The notes under the pieces were generated by a model that ran no database searches, was not told where the DNA came from, and saw only the letters and a list, made by a program, of their open reading frames with translations. Positions 9,690-20,854 of a DNA stretch of 64,000 nt are shown in pieces. This DNA is from Rosa chinensis (taxonomy: Eukaryota; Streptophyta; Magnoliopsida; Rosales; Rosaceae). The translations under genes were made by a program, and so were the position numbers. Location of the stretch: assembly GCF_002994745.2 (NCBI RefSeq), contig NC_037092.1, positions 21,973,001 through 22,037,000 of the forward strand, given 5' to 3'. Positions within the stretch are counted from its first letter, which is position 1. The number at the start of each line of letters is the position of its first letter.

Positions 9690-10292
9690 ATGTTCCAGTC
9701 AGCTTCAGGTCCTACCGAAGAAGAGCTACTTTGTTATTATCTTCGTCGCAAGATCAAAGAAGAAGGGTTGCCAGAAGTTGTTGTTCATAACTGCAATGTA
9801 TATGGTGAGAAAGAACCATGGCATATATGGGAACCATACAAAGATCCATCAGATCAAGAAACAAAAGACCTCTATTTCTTTACTGATCAACCCAGGAAGA
9901 GTTCTCCAAAGGGATTGCTTACAGTCGGAAGAGTTGGCACCCGCACCTAGAGAGGCGGAAAGACTGGGAAGAAAGCGCATGCTTCTGGTTCTGGTAGTGT
10001 TATTGGGTCGAGAACAAGATTTGTATACACGAAGCATGGGTCGGTTCAAGATGGTCACTGCTGGCTCATGAACGAGTTGGAGCTCGATGAATCTTTACTG
10101 CACAGCAAAGATCAAGTGAAGGAGAAGAGATATGTTCTTTGTATTCTTAGAAAGATGGATAAAAACAATTGTCAAAGGAATAAAACAATTGTCTCTTCTA
10201 TTTATTTGTTTTCTTGTTTACATGAAATCATTCCATACAGAACTTGCAATGGTAACCCTTTCCTTTGTACCAAAAGAAAAAAAAAATGGTAA
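9690..10292 (+). pseudogene. NAC-domain-like transcription factor, interrupted by one in-frame stop
   Basis: NAC proteins are plant transcription factors with an N-terminal DNA-binding domain in five subdomains. Here the frame from 9690 shows subdomain A in the form TEEELLCYYLRRKI, then VYGEKEPWHIWE and DLYFFTDQPRK (subdomain C region). A TAG at 9948-9950 breaks it. The same frame continues with RFVYTKHGSVQDGHCWLMNE (compare KTNWVMHEYRL) and RYVLCILRKMDKN (compare WVLCRIFKK), ending at 10290. The usual GFRFHPTD start and the WKATG core are missing or strongly altered. The usual NAC introns are not evident. It could instead be a divergent NAC-like gene using splicing around the stop, but no good donor and acceptor pair was seen. 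Confidence 0.68.
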
Positions 10293-10416
10293 CCCTTTCC
10301 AAATGCGATTTTCATCTTTCAATTGCCTTAATGCTCCACTAAAATAAGCAAAGGCAGAGCTTGATCTGACGCCCCTGATCGTTAAAATATTGATCGATGG
10401 CAAAGACCTCTGCAAT

Positions 10417-12612
10417 TTACTGATGCAGAAAACAATTCAAAGAATGATCACCTTTGGACGATCCAGCTAGCTGTCCTATTTCCATTGTTATGATCCAGAG
10501 TATCACTTCAATATCTTGGAAGTCCTGATGGGATTGATCTCCTGCAAGAAATAAATGAACCTTGTCCTTCAATGTAACCCAGCTGCAGCCTGGACTCTTC
10601 CTTATCCCTTTTGAATTCTTGGTCATCCTCACTTGGTCTCCATCCTTCACTTTCCCTAAAGTAGAATATATATTGGATAAAACCACATAAGGGGTTGCAT
10701 TATCAGGCTCCAATTTGATCAGGTGCTGAGTTGCAAGCTCTGCAAGATCAAGACGTAAATGAGCCCTGCTAGCACCAAGAAGAGCTCCCCAAACCCCAGC
10801 ATGGGGCTCAAATGGCATTGAATGAATCAACTCGACAGCTTCATCTAGCAAGCCAGATCGTCCAAGGAGATCAACCATGCAAGCATAGTGATCCGGTCCT
10901 GGTTCTATGTGGTGCAATGATTGCATCGAATTAAAAAACTGCCGTCCTTCTTTTACTAGTCCCACATGGACACAAGCTGAAAGAACACCCAGAAATGTGA
11001 TTTGGTTTGGCTCGCAACCTTCATTCTGCATGCTCCAAAACAAGTTCAGGGCTTCTTCCCCAAAACCATTTTGGGCAAACCCAGTAATCATGGAGTTGAA
11101 TGAAACAGTATTGGGTGAAAAGATACTTGTGAAGATCCGATTGGCATCAATGACATTCCCACACTTTGAATACATTGAGACCAGAGCATTTCGAACAGAT
11201 AAATTATTTTCCATATTCACCTTCAGTGAAAAAGAATGGATCTGCATCCCCTCATTTAGAGCGGCCAAACTGGCTGAAGCACTGAGCACACTGCTCAAAG
11301 TAAGTGGATTAGGCCTGGTTGTTTTCCGAAGCATCTTGATAAACCAATGGAGAGCTTCCTCATATTCCTCATTATTTACAAAACCTGAAACTAGAGCAGT
11401 CCAAGCAACATCATCCTTCTTAGGCATCAACAAAAACAATTGGATGGCTTTCCTAGTCATGCCCTTGCTTGAGAATCCTGATATCATGGTCGTCCATGAA
11501 ACTACATCCTTTTCAGGCATCATCTCAAACAGTTTAAAAGCTACTTCAACTTCGGCACATTGAACATAACCTGCAATTAAGGAATTCCAGGAAACTATAT
11601 TTGTCTTCCTCATCATACGTATTATCTTAGTAGCTTCATCTACAAAACCAAACCTACAATACATAATGATAATAGAATTTCCTAAAAAGACATCATAATC
11701 AAATCCCATTCGGGAAACTAACCCGTGCATCTGAATCCCTTCTCCACATCTACCAAAAGCACCACAAGCGTCAAACATTATGCTCATGGTAGTGGAATTG
11801 ACCTCCACTATCCCCTCCCTTCTCATATCCGAAAACAATTCAAAACCCCTTTCGAACATTCCCTTCTTCATGTACCCATCAATCATTGCCGTCCAAGTAA
11901 CCACAGTCCTCCCCAGCATCACATCAAACAAATTTCTAGCATCATCAATCCTTCCCAGTTTGCAATACCCATCAACCATGCAACTCTCAGAAACCACATT
12001 TCTCTCTGACATTCCCTCGAAAACTCTAACCGCCTCTTCGATTCTTCCCGCCTTCAAATACCCATTTATCAACGCATTTGAACAAACCGGTTCCCGCCAC
12101 TGAACTGGCATCTCACAGTAAAGCCTCTCAGCCTCGTCGAACATCCACGCCTTTGCGAAACCAGTGATCATCACACTATAAGACACCACATTACGCTCAG
12201 GCATCGTACAAAACAACCCAAAAGCTTCATCTACATTACCTTTGCTCCGAATATAACCCGTGATCATCGCATTATATGATGCTACGTTTCGTTGGGGCAT
12301 TTCATCGAACACCTTGCGTGCCAAGCTAGTTTGGCCATTCTCTGCATATGCAGTCAGCATGGCAGTCCAGGTGATAGTGTCCTTAGTTGGCATACGATTG
12401 AAAATCGACTCTGCTTGTTTGAGATCACCATTTCTTCCACTTTTAGTGATTTGGGAGTTGCAGTAAACAAGAAAGCTGCTAGCTTTTCTGCTTTGAAAGT
12501 CATAGTATGCTTGAGTAGACAAATATGAGCAGCGAGCCTTATAACGTGGGAAGCTATAGTTGAGGATGTGTTTATGGAAAAGGTTGGTTGTAGTTTGGAG
12601 TTTTGTTGGCAT
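10417..12612 (-). CDS. E-class pentatricopeptide repeat protein, probably mitochondrial (At1g53600-like)
   Basis: An uninterrupted 731-codon frame. After about 50 residues resembling an organellar targeting sequence come PLS-type PPR motifs in tandem, recognisable by repeated phrases such as DTITWTAMLTAYAENGQ, NVVSYSVMITGFAK, TVVTWTAMIDGYMKKG and DVVSWTTMISGFSSKGM. The C-terminus carries E/E+ motifs (AGVWGALLGASRAHLRLDLAE, KLEPDNATPYVVLSNIYS, SPGCSWVTLKDKVHLFLAGD) and stops without a DYW deaminase domain. The order and wording of the repeats agree with my recollection of Arabidopsis At1g53600 (PCMP-E class). Such proteins bind organellar RNA, usually as editing-site recognition factors that recruit a deaminase. 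Most PPR genes lack introns, so the single exon is normal. There are no signs of decay. Confidence 0.93.
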   Translation of the reverse strand: MPTKLQTTTNLFHKHILNYSFPRYKARCSYLSTQAYYDFQSRKASSFLVYCNSQITKSGRNGDLKQAESIFNRMPTKDTITWTAMLTAYAENGQTSLARKVFDEMPQRNVASYNAMITGYIRSKGNVDEAFGLFCTMPERNVVSYSVMITGFAKAWMFDEAERLYCEMPVQWREPVCSNALINGYLKAGRIEEAVRVFEGMSERNVVSESCMVDGYCKLGRIDDARNLFDVMLGRTVVTWTAMIDGYMKKGMFERGFELFSDMRREGIVEVNSTTMSIMFDACGAFGRCGEGIQMHGLVSRMGFDYDVFLGNSIIIMYCRFGFVDEATKIIRMMRKTNIVSWNSLIAGYVQCAEVEVAFKLFEMMPEKDVVSWTTMISGFSSKGMTRKAIQLFLLMPKKDDVAWTALVSGFVNNEEYEEALHWFIKMLRKTTRPNPLTLSSVLSASASLAALNEGMQIHSFSLKVNMENNLSVRNALVSMYSKCGNVIDANRIFTSIFSPNTVSFNSMITGFAQNGFGEEALNLFWSMQNEGCEPNQITFLGVLSACVHVGLVKEGRQFFNSMQSLHHIEPGPDHYACMVDLLGRSGLLDEAVELIHSMPFEPHAGVWGALLGASRAHLRLDLAELATQHLIKLEPDNATPYVVLSNIYSTLGKVKDGDQVRMTKNSKGIRKSPGCSWVTLKDKVHLFLAGDQSHQDFQDIEVILWIITMEIGQLAGSSKGDHSLNCFLHQ

Positions 12613-12918
12613 CTTAGACTAGAGACTTCTCATCTCTCAAGACTTGTGTTAGAAGATCTGATGAAATTTGATAATAGGCCATGGAAGCACATTCAGGTTC
12701 ATGAGATTGGGCCGGGCTGACAATTCTGACCCAACCCATAACAAAGCTGGATAGGATTTTTTTTTTATTATTTTTTATTTATATATTCGGATGTCTGAAT
12801 TGAGTCACCTAAAAAAAAATCATACTTAAGAAGTTCGAATCTTAAAATTAATTTGATACTAGCTACACTTTCAACTCAAAATTTTACCATTAGCAGGGCT
12901 GTTTTTTTTTAGGGGCCG

Positions 12919-14220
12919 TGACCACTTACTCAATTTTAACCTAAAAATTACTCACTTACTCCACTAAGAGTTTTTTACTCTCATTTACCCAATCTAACAT
13001 CTATTGACAATATTGCCCTCATTTTAATTAATAAATTACACTCATCTCACTCTCTCTCCCTCCCCCCCTCTTCGATCTATTCTCTCTCTCCTCCCCCTCA
13101 CCGATTTCTCTCTCTCTTTCTCTCAACTCATCTCAGACTCTCTCTCCCAAATTTCACTCTGATTTCGACTTCCGCCTGAGCCAACGACATCACAGTGGGG
13201 TTGGCAGTGATGACGAAGTGGTGAGGCCACAGTTGTTTGGTGACTTTCGGAGAAGTTCAACCTTCGGCAGTGATTAGATTCGAACCGAGAAGATCTGAAT
13301 CGGATCCTGCAGAACTAGACGCCTCGATCACCATGTTGCTTCGAATAGGACTCCGATCCGGAGGCAAGAACCTAGTGAACATAGGCAGCAGATCAAGGAA
13401 GCCACCGCCTCAGTGAAAACCCAAAACAAAGCGAATCTCGCCGCCGGGTCAATCCAAAACTCGAATTTTGCACAGCCACCACTCTGGTTTCTCCACTGCC
13501 CATCGGCTAGTCCTCCAACCCAATCGGTCACATCTTCCCCCGCCAAATCCAGTCACGACCCCCAAACTGCCACCGGGGAAGCACCGATGAAAAAACCAGC
13601 CGACCTCACACTCCGGTGGGTGCCCAGAGCACTTTTTTTTTTGGTATACTGTGAGCTCCAAGAATGAGGAAGGAAAACAAAATTATATGTGCAATTGAAC
13701 ATATAAATTGATCAATTGTGTCTATAGTGTATTCATTTTGGTTTTTGGAGTTTATGCAATTCACTTAAGGGCAATAATATGATTACTGGAGGGCAATAAT
13801 ATGATTCTTGGGGACAATAATGTGATTATTAAGAGGCAATAAAAAGAGTATTGGAAGGCAATAATATGATTATTGGGGGGGGGGGGGGAAATAATATGGT
13901 TACTAGGTATTATTTAGGGGGCAATAAATTCATAAGCAGGAATCCGGTCACTAGTCCGGCGACCGGATTAGGGATTCCGGTCACCGGAGTCCCCGGCAGG
14001 CTACTGGGCACAGGAGTCCGGCAAGGTCTCTGATGACTTCTCTCACTAAGTGACAAAGAAGGAGAAGGCAAAATTGTCCCAAAAATAATAAAAAAGAATA
14101 AAAAAAATACTTAATTGGGTATTAGGGAAATAATCTCTTAGAGTGTTTGGGTAAATGGGCAATCTCTTAGAGTGTTTGGGTAAGTGGGCAATTTTTAAGC
14201 TAAAATTGGGTAAATGATCA
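12919..14220. mobile_element. Non-autonomous TIR element with GGCAATAA direct repeats
   Basis: The left end reads TGACCACTTACTCAATTTTA and the right end, in reverse, TGATCATTTACCCAATTTTA; the arms continue with similar sequence for about 55 bases, the right arm carrying an internal duplication of its last 30 bases. Poly(T) runs flank both ends and obscure the target duplication. The interior has a CT-rich tract (13045-13140), a GC-rich stretch resembling captured coding DNA (about 13150-13665) and six or more units around GGGCAATAATATGATTATTG (13767-13925). No transposase ORF is present. Confidence 0.6.
13767..13935. repeat. Degenerate GGCAATAATATGATTA direct repeats
   Basis: Six to seven units of 20-30 bases, each with a core GGCAATAAT(A/G)TGATTA or GGCAATAA, including a G-run of 12. 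A comparable set of CAATAAA/TTATTG units occurs at 56180-56580 next to the same kind of GGTCACCGG sequence. Confidence 0.6.
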
Positions 14221-14232
14221 TTTTTTTTAATT

Positions 14233-16296
14233 GGATTAAATTATGTTTAGTCCCTGTACAATGCCTCAAATATCGTTTTAGTACCTGACATTTTAATTCC
14301 ATCCAAAAAGTCCATGAGGTCACAATTTCAGTCTAATAGGTCCTCACCGTCGAAATACTCCGTTAATTGGCTGACGTGGCAGATAAGTAGACGCCAACTC
14401 AGCAATAGTGGATGGTAAAATGTCGAGAAAACCCTGACCTCCCCTTAAATATTTTTTTTTATTCTTCTCTTTTTCTTCATCCTCTCCTCTTGTTCTTTAC
14501 TCGAAACCCAGCTCACCTTAAATGAATGAATCCATTTCCAAGATTAAGTATGAACCAGTCGCACCCACTATCCACCTTCAACAAAATCGCCGGCACCATA
14601 TATCTCTCGACTCGTTCTCCAACTTAGAACGAGGGTTTGTTGGTGGACACCAGCGGAAGTAGCAATAGCGATGCTGAGTTTAGATTTACAAGGAGCGAGT
14701 TCTAGAAGAGTCATCAACTCGCCGGGACGGTGGAGTTTTATCAGATTCATGTGTTTCTTTGCTACAAGATTCCGCATATTTGGCCGCCGAGGATTGAGGC
14801 GACGAAGTTTTGATCGGCTGCTCTATGCATCGGTGATGGCGAGGAGGGTTGATATGAATAAAGAGGTATTGTTTTTGTTGGGCGTTTGGTTTGTATTGTG
14901 GTGAATTGAAATGGGTATTGCTTGAAATGGCAGAAACTTTGTTAACATAGAAGACATTGAAATCTGGGGTGTTAAAAGAGTGGATTTCTTTGCTTAATTT
15001 TCATTTCTGGAATCTGGGTTTTCAAATTTGGTGCTTTCAATGCTTGGGTTTTTTATTTTTCTTTTTGGGTAGTTAGATTTTGTTGATATTTTGGGGTTTT
15101 TGGGATTGGATTGAAGGTGAGGAAGAAGAAGAAGAAGATGGAGCTCTCATCGTTTAGCTCCATCTCGTGGGTACAGGGACTGCTCTGAAGTTGATGGAGC
15201 TTCGTTTTTCTGAAGGAGGCAATCGTGGTCTACACGGGCCTATCTCCGACGACCTTCTTCACGCTCAGATCTATGAAGTGTCTCAAAGTAGGTGTTGAAT
15301 CGAAAATTTCAATTTAGGGTTTAACTTCTGGGACTGTGATTGTTGTGCTTATCTGATTTCTGAAGTAGTCAACTGGGTTTCTATTTTGATGTTACTTTGT
15401 TATCTGGTAATTTTAAAGTTGGAGACTTGATCATCTGATAATTTCTGGGTTCTGTTAATTGTTGAATTTGGAAGATGATAAAGACTTGGGTAGAAACTAG
15501 AGCTGCAAATTGTTTCAATTTGGGGATTGCGAATTTGCGATTTTTCGATGTGGGTTAGTGATTACTATCTGTGTGTTTTAACTTTTAACCAATGGATGTT
15601 GTTTGTTGAGTCTCACCATTGTGATTAACAAGGTGGCTGCTTTTCATTTCACCGCTTGATGAGAAAGTGTTTCTATCTAGCTAGGTTTATGTTAGAGGTT
15701 TGAAATTTAGTTCTTTCGATACAAAATAGAAGTGTTTGGAATTGTTTTTTATGCAGCTTTTGTTTATGTATTTGCTAGTTCATCCATGGTATTCCGTTCA
15801 AATTGGTTTTTGTAGAGTTAAATTTGTAGTTGGTGGAATTTGGTTTTTGATGAACTTTGGAAATACCTAGATGTTGGATATGTTAGTTTGATTTATTGTG
15901 CAGGTCTAGTTCTTGGAATTTGCTGATATATGATATATATGGCAATGGGATTGGTGGTTGAGCTCGAGAGAGAGCTCGGTGGAGGTGGTTGTGGTGGTTT
16001 GGGTGTGAAGAAGAAGTAGGAAGAAAAGAAAAAGAACTGGAATAAAATAAATTAAAAAGAAGAAAGGAAGGGAGAAAGATTATAAGGTTATATTGGACAT
16101 TTCACCATTATCGAGCTTACTTGGCGTGGTTTGGATTGCCACGTCAGTAACTTAACGACGCAATTTGACGGAATCTTAACGGTGAGGACCTATTGGACGG
16201 AAATTGTGACCTCAGAGACTTTTTGGATGAAATTAAAATGTCAGGGACTGAAACGATGTTAGAGGCAGAGTACAGGGACTAAGCATAATTTAATCC
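14233..16296. mobile_element. Mutator-like element with about 180-bp TIRs, candidate Pack-MULE
   Basis: The left terminus GGATTAAATTATGTTTAGTC is matched by the inverted right terminus GGATTAAATTATGCTTAGTC, and similarity runs on for about 170 bases (including CAATAGGTCC, CGTTAA and TGACGTGGCA blocks). Flanks TTTTTAATT (14224-14232) and TTTTTTATT (16297-16305) agree at 8 of 9 positions, like a Mutator 9-bp target duplication. The 1.7-kb interior contains GC-richer, exon-like patches (about 14630-14870 and 15120-15290) separated by AT-rich intron-like DNA, with no transposase. This composition suggests captured gene sequence; I could not identify the parent. Confidence 0.7.
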
Positions 16297-17025
16297 TTTT
16301 TTATTCTTCTTGTGGTACTGTTTCTGATCCATGCGCAATTCCTAAGCTCGTGCAAGCATTTTCTTTCTCTTTGTTTATTTTTCTGACAGAAACACCCCTT
16401 TTATCATTTACGATATTAGATCTATTATCTGATCAGACCAAAAGGCAAGAAAGACAAAGTGAGTGATCGATTAGGAATTCCAAATCTAGTTCGATTGAGA
16501 TTATTGTGCCTGACCCCTTTTTGTGGGCTGGTTTAGAGTTTTATTTTATTTTGTTTTGTTTACTTACTCTTTTAAGTCATTAATAAGTCACTACCACATG
16601 GTAGGATGAGGTGGGCTTTGTCCAAATCTGCGCATCTTGCGTGCCTTGTCTGCCCTAGGGATGCAGCGAGTTCTTCGCTTTGTTAAGTGGTCGCAACCTC
16701 CTAGTGGCAGGATGAAACTAAGTGTCCCCGGATTTATTTTCCAGTGGTAACATAGTGGGAAAACTGATTTTATTATTAAAATATGGCTTCAAGTAAACTT
16801 TTACTTTCTGGTATGTCACCATTCTTGTAAAGCGAATATAGTAGCTAGAAGTGCACTCTCCGCTAATTGGTGCAATTTCGAATACATATTCTTACTTGAG
16901 ACGCATGGTATTATCTCGGGTGATTCTTTTGATGCTTATCGTTATTTGGGGTTTAGGTACTATGTCCCCCCCATGTATTCTATGGTTTCATTAATGATCA
17001 TGGCCTACGGGTAGCCATTTCTGCC

Positions 17026-17211
17026 TATCAGAACTGATGGCTTAGAATACGGTGATGATCTTATTCTTCTCCATAAGGAGGAATATATACTGATACATCC
17101 CTATACATTAAGGTAAGTAATAAACAAGATATTGGACTCCTATAAGATATCTGATTACAATAGGAAACAGGATCCTAATTAAATACAGAATATTCACAGC
17201 TCATTCCAACA
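17026..17211 (-). repeat. 3' LTR of the copia element
   Basis: Same length as the 5' LTR and differing at four sites (in the CTCC(A/C)TAAGG, ACT(G/A)ATAC, AAACA(G/A)GATCC and GCTC(A/T)TTCC segments). It is flanked outside by the CTGCC target duplication and inside by the polypurine tract. Confidence 0.93.
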
Positions 17212-17222
17212 CTCCCCCTCAA
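17212..17222 (-). other. Polypurine tract of the copia element
   Basis: On the element strand the sequence TTGAGGGGGAG directly precedes the 3' LTR. It is the expected primer site for plus-strand DNA synthesis. Confidence 0.85.
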
Positions 17223-18385
17223 GTTGATGCATAGATGTCAATCATGCCCAACTTGGCAAGTGAGCTGTTAAATACTTTTCCGGATACTACCTTGGTAAGG
17301 ACATCCGCCAACTGGTCCTCTGATCGAACGAAAGGAAACTGAATTATCTTCCTGTCCAAATTCTCCTTGATGAAATGTCGATCTACCTCTACATGCTTTG
17401 TACGATCATGTTGAACAGGATTGTGCGCAATCTCAATTGCTGCTTGGTTGTCACAGTGCAAACTCATTGAACTCTTACTCTTGAGGCCCAAATCTTTTAA
17501 TAGATGTCTAATCCATAACAACTCACAAACACCATGAGCCATGCCTCTAAATTCAGCCTCAGCACTGGACCTAGCAACGACCTTTTGTTTCTTACTCCAC
17601 CATGTCACAAGATTTCCTCCAACAAAAGTGAAATATCCTGAAGTAGACCTTCTATCTACCTTTGAACCTGCCCAATCAGCGTCTGTATAACCTTCAATTG
17701 TCAGTTCTCCTTTCTTGGAAAACAACAACCCCTTCCTTGGGGCAGCCTTTAAATACCTTAGAATTCGATAAACTGCATTCATGTGTTCTTCACTAGGTGC
17801 ATGCATAAACTGACTCACCACACTTACTGCATAGGCAATATCTGGCCTAGTATGTGATAAATATATTAATCGACCAACAAGACGCTGATACCTGGATTTA
17901 TTTGTGGGGACTTGATCTTTGTACTCAGCAAGTTTATGATTCATCTCCATAGGTGTTTCAATCGGTTGACAACCAAGCATTCCAGTCTCTGTTAATAAAT
18001 CAAGGACATACTTTCGCTGTGACAATGAGATCCCCTCCTTTGACCTTGCTACCTCAATTCCCAAAAAATACTTCAGCTGCCCGAGATCTTTCATCTCAAA
18101 TTCTATAGCTAAATGTTCTTGTAATGCTTTTCTTTCTACTGGATCATCCCCGGTGACTATCATATCATCTACATATACTATGAGTGCTGTTAACTTCCCT
18201 GATTTGCGTTTGATGAAAAAGGTATGATCTAAGTTACTCTGTCGATACCCAAATGACTTCATAGCTTTTGTGAACCTTCCGAACCATGCCCTTGGTGACT
18301 GCTTTAGACCATACAATGACTTCTTCAACTTACACACCTTACCTACATTAGTAGGTTTGCACTGGCTCCCTGGTGGCACATCCAT
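17219..18385 (-). pseudogene. Copia pol: reverse transcriptase (main part) and RNase H
   Basis: This 388-codon frame begins at the RT segment [17 protein letters not shown], carries the catalytic YVDDM motif (residues 71-75), FEMKDLGQLKYFLGIEV, and the RNase H domain with GYTDADWAGSKVDRRSTSGY and RSSAEAEFRGMAHGVCE. It ends with DQLADVLTK and a natural stop next to the polypurine tract. It is in the same frame as the upstream pol pieces, so it is the distal part of one polyprotein broken by stops, not a separate gene. All expected RT and RNase H signatures in this section look intact. Confidence 0.92.
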
Positions 18386-18448
18386 GTAGACTTCCTCTTC
18401 TAGGTCTCCATATAGAAACGCATTCTTAACATCAAACTGTTGTAATGG

Positions 18449-18709
18449 TCAATCAAAAGTGGCAGCCAAGGACATGAGCACTCGAATGGTATTGATCTTG
18501 GCCACAGGGGCAAATGTCTCTTGATAGTCCACTCCATACTTCTGTGTATATCCCTTTGCCATGAGCCGTGCCTTATACCGATCTATGCTCCCATCTACTT
18601 TTAGCTTCACTGTAAATATCCATCTACACCCGACAGTCTTCTTCCCTTGAGGCAAGGGCACAATCTCCCAAGTAGCATTCTTTTGTAATGCCTCCATCTC
18701 TTCACTCAT
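18449..18709 (-). pseudogene. Copia pol: N-terminal reverse transcriptase segment
   Basis: The segment contains [37 protein letters not shown] and [20 protein letters not shown], the standard start of copia RT. It is bounded upstream by TAG (18719-18721, a Trp position in PKWRKAM) and downstream by TGA (18449-18451, the Trp before [11 protein letters not shown]). Both stops are explained by single G-to-A changes in TGG codons. Confidence 0.9.
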
Positions 18710-18943
18710 TGCTTTTCGCTACTTTGGATCATCCAATGCTTCCTGCATATTTCTAGGAATAACCACAGTGGATAATTGATTTATAGTTAGTGCATATGAC
18801 TCGGACAACCTATAGGTAGACACATAATTAGCTATTGGATATTTGGCTTTTGCTCTAGGGTCCGGATCATATTGTTTTCTTGGGATTCCCTTATTAGGCC
18901 TCTGGGAATATCTAGGTTCAACAGATTTTGTAGGAACAGATGA

Positions 18944-19693
18944 CTAAATGGACTCACTAGGATTATAAAGAACAATTTCTTGGAAAGGATTTACCTGTGG
19001 AAGGGACTCCCGAGAAGTATCCTCATGCAATGGTGTCGAAGGAGAGACAGAAGGGGAAAAATTAGTACTGGACTTCGACTGGTCAACGTCTTCGTGAAGC
19101 TGGTTCGACTGGTCTAGCTCATCATTCAACTGGTCGAAAAACTGCATTTCTGGAGGGGTACTCGACTGGTCGAACCCCTCGTTCCACTCTTCAAAAAACT
19201 GTTGCCGCGTTTGCTGCGTCAATTGCTCTTCAATGTCTTCAAGTTCAGAGAAGATCTTCTGAGGATTCTCTTCCATACACCCATTCTCCCCCTGAAGAGA
19301 AGAATCAGAGCCTTTCTTTTTAAAATATGCTTCATCTTCATGAAAACAGACATCCAAAGAAACATGAAGGGTCTTCGTCTGAGGATCATAACAACGGTAC
19401 CCCTTCTGGAATTCGGCATAACCAACAAAGATACACTTCTTAGCGCATGGATCAAGTTTGCTCCTTTGATGTTTGGGTATGTGTACATAGGCCACACACC
19501 CAAAAATTCGGGGTTCCAGATTAGGTAGTACCGGGGCAGAGACCAATCTACCCAACTTCTGCTGAGGAGTTTCGAAATCAATCACACTAGACGGAGTGCG
19601 ATTAATGAGATAAGCTGCAGACTTCAATGCTTCACCCCAATATTCACGGGCTACGTTCATACCAAAGATAGAGGCATGAAGGACTTCCAACAA
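18944..19693 (-). pseudogene. Copia pol: integrase C-terminal part and linker
   Basis: The frame continues from the integrase core with AYLINRTPSSVIDFETPQQ, FGCVAYVHIPKHQRSKLDP and CIFVGYAEFQKGYRCYDP, typical of copia integrase distal regions. A hydrophilic linker follows, rich in Glu, Gln and Ser with repeated DQS(N/S) units, and then a TAG at 18944. Upstream a TGA (19706-19708) replaces what is probably an Arg codon. Confidence 0.88.
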
Positions 19694-19705
19694 CTGACGA
19701 TTCTT

Positions 19706-20851
19706 TCATTCCACTAGCCCATTTTGCTGTGGTGTATAGGAACATGAGGTTTGGTGACGAATTCCTTGACTGCGGCAAAAATCAGCCATTGCATTACTCA
19801 TGTATTCGCCACCATTATCAGTTTGAAAAACTTGGATATTCTTTTGATATTGAGAAGAGACCATCGTATGGAATTCCTGAAAGGCTTTAAAGACTTCTCC
19901 CTTATGCTTCAGTAACACAACCCAAGTCATTCGAGTACACTCATCAATAAATGTAACAAAATAAGTAGCACCCGAGAAAGTAGAATACTTCGCGGGGCCC
20001 CAAACATCAGAGTGAATAGTCATAAAGGGGATTGAACTTTTCTTAAAACTTGGAGCATAAGAAATCCAGTGGCTTTTAGCCAGTTCACAAACTTCACACT
20101 TAAAATCAGAATCACTAACCACTGAAAACAAATGTGGTTGTAGTTTCCTAAGATATCCAAAAGAAAGCTGGCCTAAACGTCGATGCCATAACCAAACTGC
20201 TGCTCTTGCTTCTTCTACTCCCCTTGTCTTGTGTGCTTGTCCCAATTTATGATTGCCTTTATCTGTCAAGTCCAGGTAGTACAAGTTTCCCCTTCTAACA
20301 CCATAGCCAAGAATCTTCCGAGTTAGGATATCCTGAAATATACAAAAGGAAGGCCAAAAAATTACTAGACAGGATAGGGCCATAGTGATTTGGCCAACAG
20401 ATAAGAGACTATATGCTAATGATAGGACAATAAGAACAGTATCTAAAGTAAGAGAGGGTGAAAGAGTGACAGAACCTTCCCCAGAAACTAGAGAAGGACT
20501 ACCATCAGCAGTAAAGATGATGGCCTGAGATGAAGGTTTGATTGAATGAAGTATAGTTGGGTCATTCGTCATATGATCTGATGCACCTGTATCAATTATC
20601 CAAGTAGTATTACTAGAAACAGCAGTAACATTCAAAGTCTTACCAAGATTACCTGTCTGAGTCACATTAGCGGTTGCTTGTGCCTTTCCTTGATCGGGAG
20701 ATGGTTCTGAAGTATCTATTGCAGCTTTGCCTCCAAGATTCTTCCGAGGCTTCTTGGTGAAATCCCACCATTCTGGATAACCAATAATCCCATAGCACTT
20801 CCATTTAGAATGACCTGATTCCCCACAATGCTGACAAACTAACCCTCCAGG
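19706..20851 (-). pseudogene. Copia gag zinc knuckle, aspartic protease and integrase core
   Basis: Starting just after a TAG at 20852, the frame reads a CCHC knuckle (CQHCGESGHSKWKC), then the protease motif WIIDTGASDHMT, the GKA/HRRLGQL gag-pre-integrase region with a HHCC zinc finger, and the integrase catalytic region: IHSDVWGP, TDNGGEYMS and the PQQNGLVE end. All three acidic integrase positions appear to be present. The frame is the same as that of the pieces on both sides. Confidence 0.92.
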
Positions 20852-20854
20852 CTA

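Noticed and set aside
10907..12528. Plus-strand open frames of up to 218 codons
   Set aside because: They are antisense to the PPR gene, whose repeats and full length make the minus strand the coding one.
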